DNA of 39,058 nucleotides from the NCBI GenBank assembly GCA_012522765.1, contig JAAYJW010000159.1, forward strand, positions 1 to 39,058. Reading direction: 5' to 3'. The stretch comes from a candidate division WS1 bacterium. GTDB lineage: Bacteria; Armatimonadota; Zipacnadia; Zipacnadales; UBA5352. Both the position numbers and the translations under genes were made by a program. This document shows positions 15,474 through 23,700 of the stretch, piece by piece; position 1 is the first letter of the stretch, and the number at the start of each line of letters is the position of its first letter. Under the pieces are notes generated by a model. That model saw nothing but the letters and a program-made list of their open reading frames with translations, was not told where the DNA came from and searched no databases.

Positions 15474-16031
15474 GTGACCGAAGAGGCAATGGAACACAAG
15501 ACGCTTGGGTGCGTCTCGCGTCTCGCGGCGCCGGAGGACATCCCGGTGCTGGCGATCTTTGAGCGCGAGCTTGCGCGCCTGTCGTTCCCGGAGGATCCGA
15601 TCCTCGATCTCGAATATCACGAGGAGAAGCTCCGGCGCGCGATGGAGCGCGAGCCGCAGGGGATGATCGTGCAGTGCGTTGCGGCCGATGATGCGCCCGC
15701 CGGGGACGAGGTTGCCGCATGGATGTGGCTGAGCACCCGCCGCACTCTCGCTACCTCGGAGGCATACGGCGTGCTGCGGAGCCTCTACGTCCGGCAGCGC
15801 TATCGCCGCCACGGCCTCGCGCTGAGCCTCGCCGAGTACGCCCTGCGCTACTTCGCCTCGCAGGATGTCAAGAAGATCGTCGCGAAGGTGCACGCGGAGA
15901 ACAAGCCTGCGATGCAGGTGCTGCGGCAGATCGGCTTCGGGCCGCTGCACACCACGCTGCAGTTTCGCCTCGAGCCGGGCGCTCCGTACTTCTTCGATGA
16001 AGACGAGGAGGCGCGCGAGGAAGAGACCTGA
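15474..16031 (+). CDS. GNAT family N-acetyltransferase
   Basis: A 185-residue protein starting at GTG 15474, eight bases after GGGGAGGA. The acetyl-CoA binding motif A is clear: LRSLYVRQRYRRHGLALSL (about 101-119), with the R/Q-x-x-x-x-R/G pattern, in which the last G is preceded by H rather than G. Motif B follows in KIVAKVHAENKPAMQVLRQIGF (about 138-159), with the usual Asn-Pro-Ala and GF. It transfers acetyl from acetyl-CoA to an amine of unknown identity in the cytoplasm. The C-terminus is highly acidic (DEDEEAREEET). It ends nine bases from the convergent DUF6785-like gene. No partner gene indicates its substrate. Confidence 0.85.
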   Translation: MTEEAMEHKTLGCVSRLAAPEDIPVLAIFERELARLSFPEDPILDLEYHEEKLRRAMEREPQGMIVQCVAADDAPAGDEVAAWMWLSTRRTLATSEAYGVLRSLYVRQRYRRHGLALSLAEYALRYFASQDVKKIVAKVHAENKPAMQVLRQIGFGPLHTTLQFRLEPGAPYFFDEDEEAREEET

Positions 16032-16040
16032 GCCGCCGCG

Positions 16041-18026
16041 CTACTCGCGCACGATGGAGGGCGCGGGCGCGAAGTAGTGGATCACGATCCAGATCGTCAG
16101 GATGACGCTGACGCCGAGGATCAGTCCGAAGGCGATGGGTCGAAGGTGGTTGTACGCCCGGTAGCCGCCGAGTCGCACCACCGTCGCCTTCCACAGCCAG
16201 CCGATGAAGATGGACATCCAGTAGCGGTGGATCGGCCAGCCCATCCAGGTGATGAAGCCCAGCGGATGCAGCGGCCACCAGACGTAGTAGCGACGCAGAG
16301 ATACCAGCGCCCACGTCATTGCGCCGCCGAGCGTCATCGCCCCCCAGTCACCGGGCTGCATCGCCGTCGGGACTTCGAGGTAGCGCACGAGGCGCGTTGT
16401 CGTGCCCAGTGATGCGCCGCTGGGCCACCAGCCGAGCTTGGGCACCCCCCAGTTGTAGATGATGTAGAGCGAGGCGGCGTGGCTGGCGAGGATCGCAACG
16501 GCTATCGCCGCCATCGCGACACCCATCACTTTCGCGCGGTCGGCACGTGTCTCCGAGCCGATCTTGAGCGCCTGCGCCACGGCAGCCATGTTCATCGTCG
16601 CGGTGGAGCGGATCTGCGTCCAACTCATCATCGTCATCAGCGTGACGTTCTGCTGGCCGATGCGCTCGGTGCCCGCAACCTGGAAGATCGCCTCGTTGAG
16701 CCGGAACGGGCTGGAGTAGATGAACATGCCCGCCTCGGCCACCACTCTCGCGACAACGAGGCTCACCAGCGGGAAGAGCAGGTACTGAACAAGTCCCCAG
16801 GCCGCATTGAGTCCCGCCCATGAGCCCCACCAGACGATGAACGCGATCGAGCCGATGGCGCCGATCACGGCCAGCCGGTACGGCTCACCAGCGTCCGGCG
16901 CATCCGGGTCTCGCTTGAAAGCCCCCACAGCGACCGCCACTGCTCGCTTCAGATGCCCCCGCGCCGACCATAGCAGTGCCGCCGCCAGCACCAGATAGCC
17001 GCCCATGGTCTGGAACTCGAAGAACTGGTAGTGACCGACGTCTATGCCGACCGCGATACGCGCGAACTGCTCGACCTTCTGGAACCAGTAGAAGAACCAC
17101 AGCGAGAAGCCGACCTCGGAGGTGAGCAGGTAGGTGACGCCGACCATCTCCGGGTAGAAGTGCGTTGGAATGCGGTTGAAGGCCGACCAGGGGCCGCCCA
17201 GCACCGTCTGGGTCTCGCGCTGAAGGTCAATGTCCGGCAGCACCGGCCAGTAGGCGTGGATGCCTTTGATGCTGTAGAGGACGCAGGCGAAGGCGAAGGC
17301 CCACCACATCAGCGGGTTGCGCATAAGCTGTGAGGCGCTGGAGGGCTCGTCGCTGGCGGTCTCCATCGGCACTTCTACGAGTGGGTAGAGTAGTCGCTCC
17401 TCGCGCTCCCACCGGTAGGCAAGCACCGCCATGAAGCAGATGACGAGCCAGTAGACGGCGAAGAAGAAGGGCGTCCAGACCGCCAGCGGCATGAGCCACG
17501 CCCGCCACGGGACGCCCATCCCCGCAGGCAGTCCTTCCCAGGCCCAGCGTATCGGCCCATCCTGAGGCGACGTCCCCGGCAGCAGCAGCGGGTTGAGGCT
17601 GTCGAGGTATAGCTCCGGCGGCGCGATGTCAGGGGTGGCGTAGTAGACGACCCCGAGCAGGTAGAGGTAGAAGTGCTGCGTGAACTCCTGCCCTGCGATG
17701 GCGCCGACCACCATCAGCATCAGGAAGACCACGAGCAACTCGCGCGAGGTGAGCCGCCATCGCCCGGTCAGGCGGCCGGCAAGCCTCATGGCGGCATTTG
17801 CGCCAATGAGCGCCAGCAGGATGAAGATCGCGCCGCGCGGCAGATAGCCGGTGCCGATCAGCTCATAGCGCAGGAAGACGCCGAAGCAGCCGATCACGGT
17901 GAAAGCCACGACCATGATCAGGCCGACGGTGATCGCCCGCCCCGTTATCCCGCCGGAGGCCTCTGCTGTGCTCTGATTATGTCCAGCTCTCTGCTCAAGC
18001 GCACCGGTATCTGCAGCGTCGGACAC
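16041..18026 (-). CDS. DUF6785/DUF6784-type large integral membrane protein
   Basis: A 661-residue membrane protein. I place the start at GTG 18026 because GGGAGGT lies six bases upstream. The ATG at 18068 has only a poorly spaced GGTGG, and the frame is open to 18293. After a polar N-terminus of about 25 residues come about a dozen hydrophobic segments, for example AITVGLIMVVAFTVIGCFGVF, ELLVVFLMLMVVGAIAG and LGTTTRLVRYLEVP near the end. EEFTQ-like EFTQHFYLYLLG and PLVEVPMET resemble the DUF6785/DUF6784 family, often found in carbohydrate loci of Armatimonadota, Planctomycetota and related bacteria. These proteins have a distant oligopeptide-transporter-like look, but no transported substrate is known. 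It diverges from the histidine kinase gene across 150 bp. Confidence 0.75.
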   Translation of the reverse strand: MSDAADTGALEQRAGHNQSTAEASGGITGRAITVGLIMVVAFTVIGCFGVFLRYELIGTGYLPRGAIFILLALIGANAAMRLAGRLTGRWRLTSRELLVVFLMLMVVGAIAGQEFTQHFYLYLLGVVYYATPDIAPPELYLDSLNPLLLPGTSPQDGPIRWAWEGLPAGMGVPWRAWLMPLAVWTPFFFAVYWLVICFMAVLAYRWEREERLLYPLVEVPMETASDEPSSASQLMRNPLMWWAFAFACVLYSIKGIHAYWPVLPDIDLQRETQTVLGGPWSAFNRIPTHFYPEMVGVTYLLTSEVGFSLWFFYWFQKVEQFARIAVGIDVGHYQFFEFQTMGGYLVLAAALLWSARGHLKRAVAVAVGAFKRDPDAPDAGEPYRLAVIGAIGSIAFIVWWGSWAGLNAAWGLVQYLLFPLVSLVVARVVAEAGMFIYSSPFRLNEAIFQVAGTERIGQQNVTLMTMMSWTQIRSTATMNMAAVAQALKIGSETRADRAKVMGVAMAAIAVAILASHAASLYIIYNWGVPKLGWWPSGASLGTTTRLVRYLEVPTAMQPGDWGAMTLGGAMTWALVSLRRYYVWWPLHPLGFITWMGWPIHRYWMSIFIGWLWKATVVRLGGYRAYNHLRPIAFGLILGVSVILTIWIVIHYFAPAPSIVRE

Positions 18027-18176
18027 TCGCGACCTCCCGGGAAGCACCAGTATCGCCTCCGCGCTCATTCCACCCTTCAGGCCGATGAACCTGCATGCCT
18101 CCGCCGAAGGGCATCCCGCGCAGATGGCGAATACCCTTGTGGCGTCTGCCTGCGATGGCGGATCGGCGGGAACACC

Positions 18177-21068
18177 ATGCTCGCGTCCATGCGACACAAC
18201 CGGCGATGGCGGTCCGGGATCATAGCCGCACTGGTGATCTTTGCGGCCATCGGACTGCTCGACGCCCTGGGGCGCCTCCAGGGCGTCGAACATGTGCTGG
18301 TCGGTGCGCGCTACAGCCTCCGTGGCTCACGGCCTCCCGCGCCTCAGGTGCTGCTGCTGACGGTGGAGGAGGCATCTGCTGCTGCTGATGAACCGGCGCT
18401 ACCATGGTCGCGGGTGAGCATGGCCGAACTGATCCGCGCGCTCGATCGCGCGGGAGCGGCCGTCATCGGCCTCGATCTGCCGATACTCGCGGGAGACCTC
18501 CTGCCAACCGGCTCCGCGGAGGAACACCGGGAACTTGCAGCCGCGATCCGCGCACACGGGCGAGTAGTGCTGCCGATGATCATACGCGAGCGGCCCTCCA
18601 CCGGTGGCGGCGGCATTGAGCAACTCGCGCCCTACGCTCTCGGAAAGGGGGAGATCCGGCGCCCGAGCAGTCTCCTCCCCGGGGCAATTGCGCTTCCCGG
18701 TGCGGAGATCGCGAAGGCGGCCGCGGGCATCGGCGCAACGAACATCTATCCTGATCTTGACGGAGTGGTGCGCGAGGCGCCGCTGGCGGTGTCGTGGGCG
18801 GGCACACGCTATCCCAGCTTCTGGCTGGAGCTGGTGCGCGTGTTCGATGGTGAGCCCCCCGGCAGTGCCACCGCATCTCCCGGTCGGGTGCAGGTGGGGG
18901 ATCGTGAGTTCCTCACCAACGAGAACTTCGAGATCTACATCAACTATGTCGGCGGCTACAGGGAGTTCCCACGCCTGTCATGTGCCGCCGCACTGGAGAT
19001 GCCGCCGGAGGCCCTTCAGCAGGCGGTGAGCGGCAGGATCATCGTCATCGGGACCGATCTGGCGGGAGTAACTCCGCTGCTTGGCGCTCCCACGGCACCG
19101 CAGATGCCCGGCGTCGAAGTTGCGGCCACGGTAACTGAGAACCTTGCAGGGAACAATCTCTTCCGGCGGCCACCGTGGTCCATCACCATGCTCCTGACGC
19201 TCGCATTCACCGTCCTCGTCGGCCGGGTAGTGGCCGGCAGCAGTCCCCTGCATGGACTGCTGGCGACGCTGACGCTGCTGCTGCTGATTGCCGTAGTGGG
19301 GCTGGCGCTCTTCATGGTCGGCGTCTACCTGCCACTGGCGCCACCGCTGCTGTCGGTGGGTCTCACGGGGGCGCTGCTTGCAGCGAACTCCGCGGCGGCC
19401 TCCGATCGCCAGCGGGCGGAGGCGGAGGCGAGGCTGCAGTCGCGCCTGCAGACCATCGCCGGCATCGGGAGGCTCGTCAACTCCACTCTTGACCGCGAGC
19501 AGTTGCTCGTGGAGATCCTGCGCTGGGCCGAGAGCGAGATCAACGCGGAGGCGTCGTCCATCCTGACGATGGACCCGGATGGGCGGCACCTGCGGTTTGA
19601 GGTGGCCCTCGGAGACAAGGCGGAGATGCTCAAGGACATCAGCGTGCGGGTGGGCGAGGGGATCGCCGGGACCGCCGCCGCTACGGGTGAGCCGATCATC
19701 GCCCAGGACGTCCGGCAGGATCGCCGCTGGAGCCCGGATGTGGCCTACGCCATTGACTACGAAACGCGCTCCATCCTCTGTGTGCCGATGATGCTGCGCA
19801 ACAAAGTAGTGGGGGCGATCGAGGTAATCAACAAGATCGGCGGGCCCTTTACTGAGTACGACGTGCAACTGATGCAGGTGATAGCAAACCAGTCTGCTCT
19901 CTTCCTTGAGAATGCGCGGCTTTACGGTGTGCTCTCAGAGCGGGTGGATCTTGCGAATGATGAGCTTCGGCGCGCGAATGAGCGGCTGCAGTTCGAGATG
20001 GCGCGCATTGCCACGCTGGTGGACGAGATGGCGGACGCGGTGGTGGCCACCGACGCCGCGGACCTCGTGGTGATCTTCAATAATGCCGCTGAGCGCATGT
20101 TCGGCATCCGGGACCGCAAAGCTACCGGGCAACCGGTGGTGACGCTGTTCGACCAGCCCGAGATTATTGACCTCTTCTCCATGCCGCTGTCGCCGCACGG
20201 CGGCTCCTACGAGACCGAGATCACGCTTGATGACAGCGGGGGGCGGGTGCTCCGCGCGCACATCGCGCTGGTGGATCAGCCAAACGCCAGGACCATCGGC
20301 AAGTGCGCGGTCTTCACCGACATCTCGCACCTCAAGCAACTCGACAGGATGAAGACCGACCTGATATCCTTCGTTTCGCACGAGCTTAACAACCCGATTG
20401 CCTCGCTGCAGGCGGCCTGCCGAGTGCTGCACGACCGCCTTGCCCCGGACGATGAACGAAGCGGCAAGCTGCTGGAGGTCGCGACGAAGCAGAGTCGGCG
20501 CATGCAGTACCTCGTGCAGGACTTCCTCGACCTCTCGCGGATCGAGGCGGGGCAGGAGCTTGCGCTGCAGTGGACGGAGATAGCCGAACCGGAGAACTTG
20601 ATAGCCGGGGCCATCAGCCTCTGCAGAAGAATGGACGAAGATCATGTGGTCGGCGTGGCTGTGGATGAGAGCGCCCCGCCGCTGTGGGCCGACCGGAACA
20701 AGCTTGAGGCGGTCATCATCAACCTCGTGGAGAACGCGGTGAAGTATTCGCCCGATGGCGGCAGAGTTGACGTGAACCTCTACCGCGAGGGGGACGAGAT
20801 TATCATCGCGGTGGCGGACGAGGGCATCGGGATCCGTGAGGAGGACCTGCCGCGCCTCTTCCGCAGTTTCCAGCGGGTACACGACCGGAGTCACGGTCAG
20901 GTGAGCGGCACCGGCGTGGGCCTCTACATCTGCATGCATATCATGCAGGCGCATGGGGGTAATGTCACAGTAGAGAGCACCTGGGGCGAGGGTTCAACCT
21001 TCCGGCTGCACCTGCCGATCCGCAGTGGTCCGCCGGAGCGGGAGCCTCGCGCGGGAAGCGGCCAATGA
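18177..21068 (+). CDS. CHASE2-GAF-PAS sensor histidine kinase
   Basis: A 963-residue membrane sensor. One N-terminal helix (about 12-30) leads to an extracytoplasmic CHASE2 domain (about 35-330; VLLLTVEEASA, AAVIGLDLPIL and GRIIVIGTDLAG are typical). Three membrane helices follow (about 334-406), then GAF (about 431-580), a coiled coil, PAS (about 608-718), HisKA with FVSHELNNPIASL and phosphoacceptor His735, and HATPase_c with N-box NLVENAVKYSP, VADEGIGI and GTGVGLYI. It would sense an unknown external cue plus an internal ligand and phosphorylate a response regulator. No regulator gene is in this window, making it an orphan kinase. Start ATG 18177 has only a weak GGCGGG site; ATG 18189 is an alternative. 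It overlaps DUF951 by four bases. Confidence 0.92.
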   Translation: MLASMRHNRRWRSGIIAALVIFAAIGLLDALGRLQGVEHVLVGARYSLRGSRPPAPQVLLLTVEEASAAADEPALPWSRVSMAELIRALDRAGAAVIGLDLPILAGDLLPTGSAEEHRELAAAIRAHGRVVLPMIIRERPSTGGGGIEQLAPYALGKGEIRRPSSLLPGAIALPGAEIAKAAAGIGATNIYPDLDGVVREAPLAVSWAGTRYPSFWLELVRVFDGEPPGSATASPGRVQVGDREFLTNENFEIYINYVGGYREFPRLSCAAALEMPPEALQQAVSGRIIVIGTDLAGVTPLLGAPTAPQMPGVEVAATVTENLAGNNLFRRPPWSITMLLTLAFTVLVGRVVAGSSPLHGLLATLTLLLLIAVVGLALFMVGVYLPLAPPLLSVGLTGALLAANSAAASDRQRAEAEARLQSRLQTIAGIGRLVNSTLDREQLLVEILRWAESEINAEASSILTMDPDGRHLRFEVALGDKAEMLKDISVRVGEGIAGTAAATGEPIIAQDVRQDRRWSPDVAYAIDYETRSILCVPMMLRNKVVGAIEVINKIGGPFTEYDVQLMQVIANQSALFLENARLYGVLSERVDLANDELRRANERLQFEMARIATLVDEMADAVVATDAADLVVIFNNAAERMFGIRDRKATGQPVVTLFDQPEIIDLFSMPLSPHGGSYETEITLDDSGGRVLRAHIALVDQPNARTIGKCAVFTDISHLKQLDRMKTDLISFVSHELNNPIASLQAACRVLHDRLAPDDERSGKLLEVATKQSRRMQYLVQDFLDLSRIEAGQELALQWTEIAEPENLIAGAISLCRRMDEDHVVGVAVDESAPPLWADRNKLEAVIINLVENAVKYSPDGGRVDVNLYREGDEIIIAVADEGIGIREEDLPRLFRSFQRVHDRSHGQVSGTGVGLYICMHIMQAHGGNVTVESTWGEGSTFRLHLPIRSGPPEREPRAGSGQ

Positions 21069-21274
21069 GCGATTCGCTGAAGCTGCGCGAAGGACTTATC
21101 GTGCGTCTGAAGAAGCCTCACCCCTGTGGTGCGAACGAGTGGGAGATCATGCGCCTCGGGATGGACGTGAAGCTGCGCTGTCGCGGCTGCGGGCATATCG
21201 TCCGCCTCCCGCGCGCGCAGATGGAGCGGCGCGTGCGGGGTATATTGGGCGAGAGTGAGCCGCGGGAGCAGTGA
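21065..21274 (+). CDS. DUF951 family small protein
   Basis: A 69-residue protein whose ATG overlaps the TGA of the kinase (ATGA). VRLKKPHPCGANEWEIMRLGMDVKLRCRGCGH is the family pattern: a KKPHPCG motif, then NEWE, then a CxxCGH knuckle. The three Cys and the His could bind a metal. DUF951 proteins are best known from Firmicutes, where the gene often sits near translation and replication genes; no function is proven. Here it is embedded in a sensor-kinase operon instead. The family match is strong despite the small size. Confidence 0.9.
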   Translation: MSDSLKLREGLIVRLKKPHPCGANEWEIMRLGMDVKLRCRGCGHIVRLPRAQMERRVRGILGESEPREQ

Positions 21275-21699
21275 TGGAAGGCGAGAGAGAGTTCCTGCGG
21301 CGGGTATACTCGTCACTGCCGGTGCTCGGCTGCACTGGCTGCTACGACTGCGCCGGGCGGTGCATTGCTGAGTTACGCATCGTGCGCAGCGAGTATGAGG
21401 CGATCCGCGAATACCTGGGCGGGCCGATCTTCACACCGACGATTCGCGATGCGCGTCAGATGGCGGCGCGCTGCGAGTTCGCCGACCCGGATGGCCCGAA
21501 GTGCCTGATCTACCCGGTGCGGCCGCTGATCTGCAGGCTCTTCGGCGTCGTGGAATGGCTTCCGTGCCCGCGAGGGCGGATGGATGTGCTTGAGCCGGAT
21601 GGCCCGCGGATCATGGAGCAGTACCGGCGCTTTGAGCGCCGCAGTTTTCGCGAATGGATGCGACAGGAGGAAGTAGCCAAATATCATGGCAATAGTTGA
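21274..21699 (+). CDS. YkgJ-like Cys-rich zinc/iron-chelating domain protein
   Basis: A 141-residue protein. ATG 21274 is chosen over GTG 21271 because GGGAG is five bases upstream of the ATG. It begins directly on the last base of the DUF951 stop. The Cys pattern is LGCTGCYDCAGRC (about 18-30), then AARCEFADPDGPKCLIYPVRPLICRLFG (about 65-93). This matches the YkgJ/Fliy-type family (PF03692), in which eight or so Cys are thought to chelate Zn or an Fe-S cluster. The usual C-x-x-C-C core is here C-x-x-C-x-x-C-x-x-x-C. Its role is unknown. Coupling to the kinase and DUF951 suggests co-translation. It overlaps the next gene by 14 bases. Confidence 0.82.
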   Translation: MEGEREFLRRVYSSLPVLGCTGCYDCAGRCIAELRIVRSEYEAIREYLGGPIFTPTIRDARQMAARCEFADPDGPKCLIYPVRPLICRLFGVVEWLPCPRGRMDVLEPDGPRIMEQYRRFERRSFREWMRQEEVAKYHGNS

Positions 21700-22138
21700 G
21701 AGCAAACTTCTGATAGCAGCGCCGGTGGATGAGGTGTATGAAGTCGCGCGGGATATTGAGCGATTCCCGGAGTTCATGGATGATGTGGTGGAGGTGGAAA
21801 TCCTCGAACAGACGCCGCAGCGGCAGGTGAGCCGCTGGGTTGCGCTGATCGAGGAGTTCAACCGCACGCTCAAGTGGACGGAGGAGGATTTCTGGAACCG
21901 CGACGAGCACCGCTGCGACTTCCAGATGCTGGAGGGGGACTTCACCGCCTACAGCGGCGTCTGGACCTTTGAAGAGGAAGATGGCGGGACGCTGGCGAAA
22001 CTGGTCGTGGACTACGAATATGCGATACCGCTGATCGGTCCGCTGATCAAGAAGATTCTGCACCGCAAGGTGCAGGACAACTGCGATAACATGCTCGCGG
22101 CGATCAAGGGCGAGGTAGAGAAGGACGCTGCAGGGTAG
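21686..22138 (+). CDS. SRPBCC/polyketide-cyclase (COQ10/START-like) protein
   Basis: A 150-residue single-domain protein. Starts VESKLLIAAPVDEVYEVARDIERFPEFMDDVVEVEILE, the classic opening of the polyketide_cyc2/COQ10-like SRPBCC fold, in which the P..VW..v.d.er.P.wm segment begins the helix-grip. The middle TAYSGVWTFEEEDGGTLAKLVVDYEYAIP and the last long helix also fit. These proteins bind hydrophobic ligands such as quinones or lipids. Its ATG lies inside the end of the YkgJ-like gene (14-bp overlap), so it is probably the last gene of the kinase operon. The ligand is unknown; COQ10-type quinone binding is a possibility only. Confidence 0.85.
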   Translation: MAIVESKLLIAAPVDEVYEVARDIERFPEFMDDVVEVEILEQTPQRQVSRWVALIEEFNRTLKWTEEDFWNRDEHRCDFQMLEGDFTAYSGVWTFEEEDGGTLAKLVVDYEYAIPLIGPLIKKILHRKVQDNCDNMLAAIKGEVEKDAAG

Positions 22139-22283
22139 CGTTCTTCGCCGGTGAGATGACGAAAACGGCGCACGGGCGAGGGCGCCCGTGCCACATGACA
22201 GCCGAACTTTGTCTCCGCCGTCTGCGCCGTCCGTCGTTGCTGCCGTTGCCGTCCGTCGTTGCTGTCGTTGCTGAGAGCTTTTG
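22139..22283. repeat. Intergenic repeat island with palindrome and GTTGCC-like runs
   Basis: GCACGGGCG-AGGG-CGCCCGTGC (22170-22191) is a perfect 9-bp stem followed by CACATGACAGC. From 22229 the sequence is a run of TCGTTGCTG/CCGTTGCC-like units. This is the reverse complement of the CAACGG-type islands elsewhere in the window. No gene is seen here. Confidence 0.65.
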
Positions 22284-22312
22284 TTGCTTTCGTTGCTGCC
22301 GTACGCTATACT
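22284..22312 (+). promoter_or_regulatory. Sigma-70-type promoter for the secreted 278-residue protein
   Basis: TTGCTT (22284-22289) and TATACT (22307-22312) are 17 bp apart. They put the transcription start about 47 bases before the ATG at 22366. Each hexamer is a fair match. The -35 lies within the repeat island, so the repeat may have supplied it. Confidence 0.5.
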
Positions 22313-22365
22313 GCCGCACAGGCTCATTCTGTGTGGCCACAGATCGTCGAGAGGTGAGGTGCGAG

Positions 22366-23202
22366 ATGCAGGTCAATTGCAGTCACCGCACTGTCGTGGC
22401 AATTACTGTCTCCCTGCTGTGCGGCCTGCTGGTCGCGGGTGTGGCCGAGGCGCGGGAGGTGCAGCTTGCCGGGATGCGGCTGGGGCAGCACGCAGTGAAC
22501 CTGCTGGACATCTACGGCGAGCCGATGGGCATCGCCACCGGACAGGGTGAGGCGTTCGCCTCCGGAGGCGCAGGCGCCGGGATCGGCATGGAAGGCATGG
22601 GCATGGAGATGGGAATGGAAGGCGCCATGCCGATGGGTGAGCCGGGCATGCCGCCAGCAGCGGCTGAGGGCCCCGGCGCGTTCCCTGAGGGTGAAGAGGG
22701 TGCAATGCCCGGCGCCGAAGGTGCAGAGGGCGTGGGCGCAGCCGCCACCACAGGCGGCGTACAGCAGAACCCCTACCCGCTCTGGGCGCTTCCCGTCTGG
22801 GTTGATCTCGAAGCCAACCAGATTCAGTGGCTCTACCGCGTCGGTCCGGTGGTGCTGGGCTTTGTGCTTGACCGCGATGGCTACATTGAGTCGATCGCCG
22901 TCGCCGGTGAGGAGTGCAACTTCGCCCGGACGAGCATGTGGCAGCCACACCAGTATGTGAAGCTTGGCGACAACTACAAGCGTGTCATCTACCGCTACGG
23001 CTGGCCCGATGAGACGCTGACCTACTACTCCACCGGCCCCGGTGCGGTCGGAGTGGGCGGCGGGCCGATCTCGGTCACCTTCGGCGGCACGGTGCGCGAG
23101 TTCTCGCGCGACGCAATCCTGCGCTACACCGAGAACAACAACATCGAGTTCACATTCCACAACCTCGAGTGCGTGCGGATCCACATCTGGACCCACGAGT
23201 AG
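22366..23202 (+). CDS. Secreted protein with Met/Gly/Glu-rich linker; family not recognised
   Basis: A 278-residue protein beginning ATG 22366 after GAGAGGTGAGG. The signal peptide (VVAITVSLLCGLLVAGVAEA) is cut near residue 29. Two similar short units are visible: MRLGQHAVNLLDIYGEP (about 37-53) and VKLGDNYKRVIYRYGWPDE (about 200-218). Each resembles the 'G.s...V...yG.P' element of small BamE-like modules. Between them is a linker of about 65 residues rich in Met, Gly, Glu, Ala and Pro (GMEGMGMEMGMEGAMPMG), then a beta-rich stretch (LPVWVDLEANQIQWLYRVG). The function is unknown; an envelope or periplasmic role fits the signal peptide. It has its own candidate promoter and an intrinsic terminator, so it is probably monocistronic. 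Confidence 0.8.
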   Translation: MQVNCSHRTVVAITVSLLCGLLVAGVAEAREVQLAGMRLGQHAVNLLDIYGEPMGIATGQGEAFASGGAGAGIGMEGMGMEMGMEGAMPMGEPGMPPAAAEGPGAFPEGEEGAMPGAEGAEGVGAAATTGGVQQNPYPLWALPVWVDLEANQIQWLYRVGPVVLGFVLDRDGYIESIAVAGEECNFARTSMWQPHQYVKLGDNYKRVIYRYGWPDETLTYYSTGPGAVGVGGGPISVTFGGTVREFSRDAILRYTENNNIEFTFHNLECVRIHIWTHE

Positions 23203-23228
23203 CGAGGTCGGGCTATGGAGTCATCAAG

Positions 23229-23258
23229 AGCCCCCGGTTTTCCCGGGGGCTTTTTGTT
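23229..23258 (+). terminator. Rho-independent terminator
   Basis: AGCCCCCGG (23229-23237) pairs with CCGGGGGCT (23243-23251) around a TTTTC loop and is followed by TTTTGTT. It ends the message of the secreted protein 26 bp after its stop codon and lies just before the ribosome site of yjbQ. Confidence 0.9.
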
Positions 23259-23273
23259 CAGAGGTGAGGCGTC

Positions 23274-23687
23274 ATGAAGTTTGCGACAGAGTATCTGTGG
23301 TTCGAGACGCAGACCCAGCGGGCCTACATCAACATCACGGATGATGTGGCGCGCATCGTCGCCGACAGCGGCATCCGCGAGGGGATGGTGCTGGTCTCGG
23401 CGATGCACATCACCGCCGGCGTCTACGTCAACGACGCCGAGTCGGGCATCATCCAGGACATTGACGAGTGGGCGGAGAGGATCGCGCCTTTCCGCGCTGA
23501 CTACCACCACCATCGCACCGGCGAGACCAACGGTGACGCGCACCTCAAAAGCCTGCTCATCCACCACGAGGTGATCGTCCCGATCACTGACGGCGCTCTC
23601 GACCTCGGCACGTGGCAGCAGATCTACTACGCCGAGTTCGACGGCATGCGCCGCAAGCGCGTAATCGTGAAGGCGATGGGCGAGTAG
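23274..23687 (+). CDS. yjbQ: YjbQ/UPF0047 family protein (secondary thiamine-phosphate synthase enzyme)
   Basis: A 137-residue single-domain protein, ATG 23274 with GAGGTGAGG upstream. The family pattern is clear: [20 protein letters not shown] (about 37-56), [20 protein letters not shown] (about 81-100), then [19 protein letters not shown] (about 106-124). Conserved His, Glu and Asp residues form the putative active site of the fold. YjbQ of E. coli has weak thiamine-phosphate synthase activity, but the physiological role in most bacteria is unsettled. Its last codons form one arm of a palindrome shared with the converging phosphoketolase gene. Confidence 0.92.
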   Translation: MKFATEYLWFETQTQRAYINITDDVARIVADSGIREGMVLVSAMHITAGVYVNDAESGIIQDIDEWAERIAPFRADYHHHRTGETNGDAHLKSLLIHHEVIVPITDGALDLGTWQQIYYAEFDGMRRKRVIVKAMGE

Positions 23688-23700
23688 CTTCTACTCGCCC
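23678..23700. terminator. Palindrome over two convergent stop codons
   Basis: GGGCGAGTAG (23678-23687) and CTACTCGCCC (23691-23700) are perfectly complementary around CTT. The arms contain the stop codons of yjbQ and phosphoketolase. Both messages would end in the same hairpin. No T-tract is present on either strand, so its strength as a terminator is uncertain. Confidence 0.6.

Noticed and set aside
17673-18176. Extension of the histidine kinase by 168 residues
   Set aside because: The extra sequence is antisense to the DUF6785-like gene; the first transmembrane helix lies just after ATG 18177.
18027-18293. Longer N-terminus for the DUF6785-like protein
   Set aside because: Extension is not hydrophobic or family-like, overlaps the divergent kinase gene, and a good ribosome site precedes GTG 18026.
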